Program-made: the position numbers and the translations under genes
Source of the DNA: Domibacillus aminovorans
GTDB taxonomy: Bacteria; Bacillota; Bacilli; Bacillales; Domibacillaceae
DNA length: 44,722 nt
Assembly (NCBI RefSeq): GCF_001643235.1
Contig: NZ_LQWY01000056.1
Location: forward strand, 1-44,722
Reading direction: 5' to 3'
Part shown: in pieces, positions 41,863 through 44,722 of the stretch
Layout of the letters: each line of letters opens with the position of its first letter
Numbering within the stretch: position 1 is the stretch's first letter
The notes under the pieces: generated by a model
What the model was told of the DNA's origin: nothing
The model's input: the letters and a program-made list of their open reading frames with translations, nothing else
Databases searched by the model: none

Positions 41863-43410
41863 ATGCAATTTTTTTATACGGTTCGTCCCGGTGATACATT
41901 GTACCAGATTGCGAGGCGATGGGAACTTCCAGTTGAATCCGTTATTGCGGCAAGCAATTTGACGCCTCCCTACACGATTTTTGTGAGGCAACAGCTGTCG
42001 ATTCCGCCTGGTGTCAATGCATACCGCGTACAGCCGGGAGATTCGATCAATCGGATTTCTCAAATTTATGGAGTACCGTCAACCGTGATCATTGAAGCAA
42101 ACCGGCTTCAGCCCCCTTACGTTATACAGGCCGGTCAGCTACTGAATATTCCGCCTGGTGTCCCTTACTATGTCGTGCAATCCGGCGATACACTGTTTCA
42201 GATCGCCAGACGCTATAACGTGACAACGGGAGGACAAAGTAATTACGAGCTGATCCGGCAGGTCAACCGACTTCCATCCTCGACCATTTTTCCGGGAATG
42301 AAATTAGTCATTCCTTACGCCCCTCCTGGTGATCGAGGGCTGATTGCGTATACATCGGATCGCGGTGGACATGACGATATTTGGTTATATCATCCTCAAA
42401 ATGGAATGAATGTGCAGCTAACAAACGAATTAGGCGACTCTTTCTCGAAACCGATATGGTCGCCGGACAGCCGTAAAATCGCTTTTGTAGGGAAGAAAAG
42501 AATTCTCTACGTTATTTTTATCACTACCGGTTCAATAGCCCGTATTGATCAGTTGGAGGAAGGGGCGGAATTAGGTTTGGGGTGGTCGCCGGACAGCCAA
42601 CAATTAGCCTATACGAAGCAGGAACACATGGTTTTGTATAACGTCCTATCACACGAAGAGCAAAGCATTCGGCAGCCTGGTGCATCCGATGTCGGATGGT
42701 TTCCAAACGGGACGGAACTGCTGTTTCAAGCACCAGACGCATCGAGTATAAGTCAGCTTTTCCGTATTCGAACAGACGGAACAGGTAAACAGCCAATCAC
42801 AAAAAACACGGACGGTCCTCTCCATAATGCTCGTCTATCTCCCGATGGAACATTTGCGCTTTATACAACGCCTGGTGCTAGTATTTCGATCATTCACACC
42901 GTAGAGCTCTCAACAGGCAATGTGTTTGAAGTGAAAGGAGGCCCGCTTGCCAAAAATTATTTCCCGGAATGGTCTCCTAACTCTTCGCAAATTGCTTACA
43001 GCGCGACTGCTTTTGACGACAGAGGATCTTTCTCGCAGATCAGAACCGTGGGACGCCAAGGAGAAAATGATCGGATAGGGGCGATCTCCAATTGCTTTGC
43101 GACACCTGTCACCTGGTCACCAAATGGTAGAAAAATCGCTTATCTTTCCGGCTGCAAGGAACAGGAGTTTGCCAGTGAGATATGGGTTCTTGATCTCCAT
43201 CACCCTGTTCCCATTCGCCTTATCGAAGGAGTTAGGATCATGTCTCTGCAGTGGTCACCTTTGCCGATTCTTGATTTATCGAGAAAGACATATACGAACC
43301 CAGTCTACAAAGTTAGATTCCAATATCCGTCGCACTGGCAAAAAGTAAACATAGAAGGTCATGGAAAAAAGCTCTCCTGCCAGGGGGAGCTTTTTCAGAC
43401 TTTCTCATAA
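41863..43410 (+). CDS. LysM x3 / TolB-type beta-propeller protein, 3' end truncated
   Basis: 515 residues from ATG 41863 (AGAGGGAAG upstream; the GTG at 41854 overlaps that site). Three LysM domains: about 5-48 (YTVRPGDTLYQIARRW), 52-95 (YRVQPGDSINRISQIYGV) and 100-152 (YVVQSGDTLFQIARRYNV). They bind peptidoglycan or chitin-like glycans. From about 160 a six-bladed beta-propeller is made of PD40/TolB repeats (IAYTSDRGGHDDIWLY, PIWSPDSRKIAFVG, GWSPDSQQLAYT, LSPDGTFALYT, EWSPNSSQIAYS, TWSPNGRKIAYLS). After VYKVRFQYPSHWQKV, which would begin another domain, the frame runs into a terminator and stops, so the original C-terminus has been lost. No signal peptide is seen; coat association is possible. 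Confidence 0.85.
   Translation: MQFFYTVRPGDTLYQIARRWELPVESVIAASNLTPPYTIFVRQQLSIPPGVNAYRVQPGDSINRISQIYGVPSTVIIEANRLQPPYVIQAGQLLNIPPGVPYYVVQSGDTLFQIARRYNVTTGGQSNYELIRQVNRLPSSTIFPGMKLVIPYAPPGDRGLIAYTSDRGGHDDIWLYHPQNGMNVQLTNELGDSFSKPIWSPDSRKIAFVGKKRILYVIFITTGSIARIDQLEEGAELGLGWSPDSQQLAYTKQEHMVLYNVLSHEEQSIRQPGASDVGWFPNGTELLFQAPDASSISQLFRIRTDGTGKQPITKNTDGPLHNARLSPDGTFALYTTPGASISIIHTVELSTGNVFEVKGGPLAKNYFPEWSPNSSQIAYSATAFDDRGSFSQIRTVGRQGENDRIGAISNCFATPVTWSPNGRKIAYLSGCKEQEFASEIWVLDLHHPVPIRLIEGVRIMSLQWSPLPILDLSRKTYTNPVYKVRFQYPSHWQKVNIEGHGKKLSCQGELFQTFS
43366..43395 (+). terminator. Terminator overlapping the LysM-propeller 3' end
   Basis: AAAAAGCTCTCCT (43366-43378) pairs with GGGGGAGCTTTTT (43383-43395), followed by CAGACTTTC. 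It lies inside the last codons of the reading frame, showing that the frame has been joined to foreign downstream sequence. Confidence 0.85.
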
Positions 43411-43479
43411 ATATTGATTTACAGGAGACGATATAAACATCCATTTGATTAAAATAAAGGACGTGAATATAATGGATTA

Positions 43480-43617
43480 ATGGATTTTGTTCATGAACAG
43501 GAATCATTTACGGCCATTCAATGGGTTTTAAGAGCAGTTGTTGCTTTTTACTTTTTGCGGCTAAACAAACAGAAAGTACATAATCTAATGCAGCATAAGG
43601 ACATTATGTTGTATTAA
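43480..43617 (+). pseudogene. DUF421 membrane protein, N-terminal fragment
   Basis: ATG 43480 encodes MDFVHEQESFTAIQWVLRAV followed by VAFYFL, the start of DUF421 (YetF/YdfS-type) membrane proteins. After this the expected sequence (a KxxGxRSIAQLRLLDF-like stretch) is replaced by about 20 unrelated residues up to TAA 43615. The next part of the same family appears at 44141, after the ymaF gene. Confidence 0.7.
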
Positions 43618-43647
43618 AAAGCCCACATATTTAAAATATGTGGGCTT
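43616..43647 (-). terminator. Terminator of ymaF (minus strand)
   Basis: AAGCCCACATATTT (43619-43632) pairs perfectly with AAATATGTGGGCTT (43634-43647). Read on the minus strand, it is followed by five T. It lies about 40 bases past the ymaF stop. Confidence 0.9.
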
Positions 43648-43688
43648 AAACGGTTGGTACTTTCCGACAGCTTATTTATAAATCTGCT

Positions 43689-44075
43689 TCAGGTGCTGGT
43701 GTTGCCCCTATATTTATGGGAATGGGGATGAGAGCCGTTAACGGTCGTTACCCCTTGAAAAGTATGATAATGTCCACCATTAGGTAATGGAATAGCAGGA
43801 CCAGTCAATCCTCGGATTTCATGTTTGTGTCCATCATCAAATGAAGTAACCGTAAAGTATCGATGAGTATGGGGTACTCCGGTAGGCGCAGGTTCCGTTG
43901 TTCCAGCATAGTGATGATGATGTCCTTCATTAAAAGAGGTCACTCCTGAAAAATGATGGATATGGACGGGTACGGGCCGGCCATTCCATGTTGTAATATA
44001 CAAATGGTGAGAATGGCCAGAATCTGAATTTGAATCGTCTGAATGCATAATCAAACCAGTAACCGGTATTTCCAT
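43689..44075 (-). CDS. ymaF: YmaF family His-rich protein
   Basis: 128 residues. YITTWNGRPVPVHIHHFSG, HHHHYAGTTEPAPTGVPHTH, FDDGHKHEIRGLTGPAIPLP and GGHYHTFQGVTTVNGSHPHS are the repeated His/Gly units of Bacillus YmaF, with over 20 His. The His clusters suggest metal binding; the cell function is unknown. AAGGTGGCG precedes ATG 44075. The complete gene with its terminator sits between the two halves of a DUF421 gene, so it has been inserted there. Confidence 0.9.
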   Translation of the reverse strand: MEIPVTGLIMHSDDSNSDSGHSHHLYITTWNGRPVPVHIHHFSGVTSFNEGHHHHYAGTTEPAPTGVPHTHRYFTVTSFDDGHKHEIRGLTGPAIPLPNGGHYHTFQGVTTVNGSHPHSHKYRGNTST

Positions 44076-44140
44076 ATGTGTTTTTCGCCACCTTTCTTAT
44101 CCTTCTCCTACACTTTATGAAAATGAGGGCGAAGAATTCC

Positions 44141-44447
44141 TCCTTTAAGAGTGCTCGATTTTATTATGGCGATTTTAATTGGAAACATTATTGCCCATCC
44201 TTTGTCGGATGAACAATTGGGACTAAAGAGATCTATGATAACGATGACTGTCTTAGTTCTTTTATATATAGCTGGTGTATTTTTGAGTTTAAAATGGGTC
44301 AAATTAAGACGCTGGCTTGACCCTTCCCCTTATCCACTCATAATAAAAGTCAAAATAAAGATAGAAGAAACACGTCAAAATGAGACCGTTTTTTATCAAA
44401 GGAGGATAAAGTTTAGATATCAACTAAAAAAGAAGGGATGGACTTAA
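44141..44447 (+). pseudogene. DUF421 membrane protein, middle fragment
   Basis: LRVLDFIMAILIGNIIAHPL, SDEQLGLKRSMITMTVLVLL and YIAGVFLSLKWVKLRRWLDP are membrane segments 2-3 and the loop of DUF421 proteins, continuing what starts at 43480. After SPYPLI the frame diverges into lysine-rich sequence to TGA-free end at 44447, so the C-terminal cytosolic domain is absent. Non-functional fragment. Confidence 0.7.
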
Positions 44448-44722
44448 GTCAATAATCTGGACACAAAAAAATTAAGTCTTAAGCTGTTTTTCTAATTTGA
44501 TCCTTAATGGCTTGTAGTGCTTGGTAGCCGCTGATACTGCTATCGCTTCTTTCATTTGGCCATACCATTTATCATTTTCCGACAGAAGACTCCCTCTTCA
44601 ATCGTGTGAAGTGCGAAGCCCAATGATAAGGGGGAGATGAATGTCGGTTAGGCGATAGCCTAAAGGTATTTCTTGTCAATCATTTTCGAATGAAATATAA
44701 TCAGTCTTAAAAAACATAAGGA
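44448..44722. other. Window end, no recognisable intact gene
   Basis: A minus-strand stretch ending at a TAA at 44479 reads DSSISGYQALQAIKDQIRKT, possibly the tail of a decayed gene. At 44648-44663 TTAGGC/GCCTAA forms a small hairpin of the type found at IS200/IS605 ends. Neither is certain. Confidence 0.35.

Noticed and set aside
44600-44722. Possible TnpB guide-RNA or IS end at the window edge
   Set aside because: A small TTAGGC/GCCTAA hairpin and GC-rich stretch are suggestive, but no transposase is visible inside the window, so the claim cannot be supported.
1-44722. CRISPR arrays, rRNA and tRNA genes
   Set aside because: No regularly spaced direct repeats and no tRNA or rRNA sequence motifs were seen on either strand.

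Overview
The window looks like chromosomal DNA from a low-GC Gram-positive, spore-forming Bacillaceae species. The evidence is a SinI/SinR-type pair, YkuK and YmaF homologues, an LCP family enzyme, a decayed CotA-type laccase, a sporulation-type histidine kinase and a Bacillus-like FtsZ. No rRNA, tRNA or CRISPR array was seen. Decayed genes and insertion-sequence remnants (TnpB, IS1182, IS3 types) are frequent, so this is a heavily remodelled accessory region.

Layout. 1-1581: the start of a Ser/Thr protein kinase and ykuK. 1942-8198: a sugar-use unit made of a one-protein AraC regulator/GH39 glycosidase, a GH3 glycosidase and a PTS EIIC permease, with a cre-like site and sigma-A promoter before the GH3 gene. 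8199-10260: terminators, a small membrane protein and several frameshifted remnants (TnpB start, excisionase-like gene). 10284-14240 (minus strand): a beta-helix protein, a hexapeptide acyltransferase, an LCP enzyme and a SinR/SlrR-like repressor. 14525-25710 (plus strand): a ten-gene exopolysaccharide operon (epimerase, chain-length modulator, BY-kinase homologue, Wzx flippase, Wzy polymerase, GT4, initiating sugar-phosphate transferase, GT4, ManC, membrane-anchored beta-helix protein). 25803-26633: a class I cyclic-di-GMP riboswitch, a SinI-like antirepressor and a convergent SinR-like repressor. 26822-34130: pseudogenes, IS remnants, a large GAF/PAS histidine kinase, an Asp-rich lipoprotein. 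34346-38144: a two-component system, an ankyrin protein and a lipoprotein. 38753-39775: a second-type FtsZ without the C-terminal tail. 40335-43410: a DUF2325 protein, a small membrane protein and a LysM/beta-propeller protein. 43480-44447: a DUF421 gene split by ymaF.

Main system. The exopolysaccharide locus carries its own control circuit. Three near-palindromic SinR-type boxes surround an extended -10 promoter in front of the operon, a SinR/SlrR-like gene diverges from it, and at its far end a textbook c-di-GMP-I aptamer (GAAA tetraloop plus 11-nt receptor) precedes a 47-residue SinI-like gene that converges on a SinR-like gene. The inferred logic is: c-di-GMP raises SinI-like protein, which sequesters SinR-like protein and relieves repression of polysaccharide synthesis. 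Two further oddities sit in the window: the BY-kinase homologue has lost its Walker A residues without any indel, and the FtsZ paralogue keeps its GTPase motifs but lacks the peptide that binds FtsA, SepF and ZapA-type partners.
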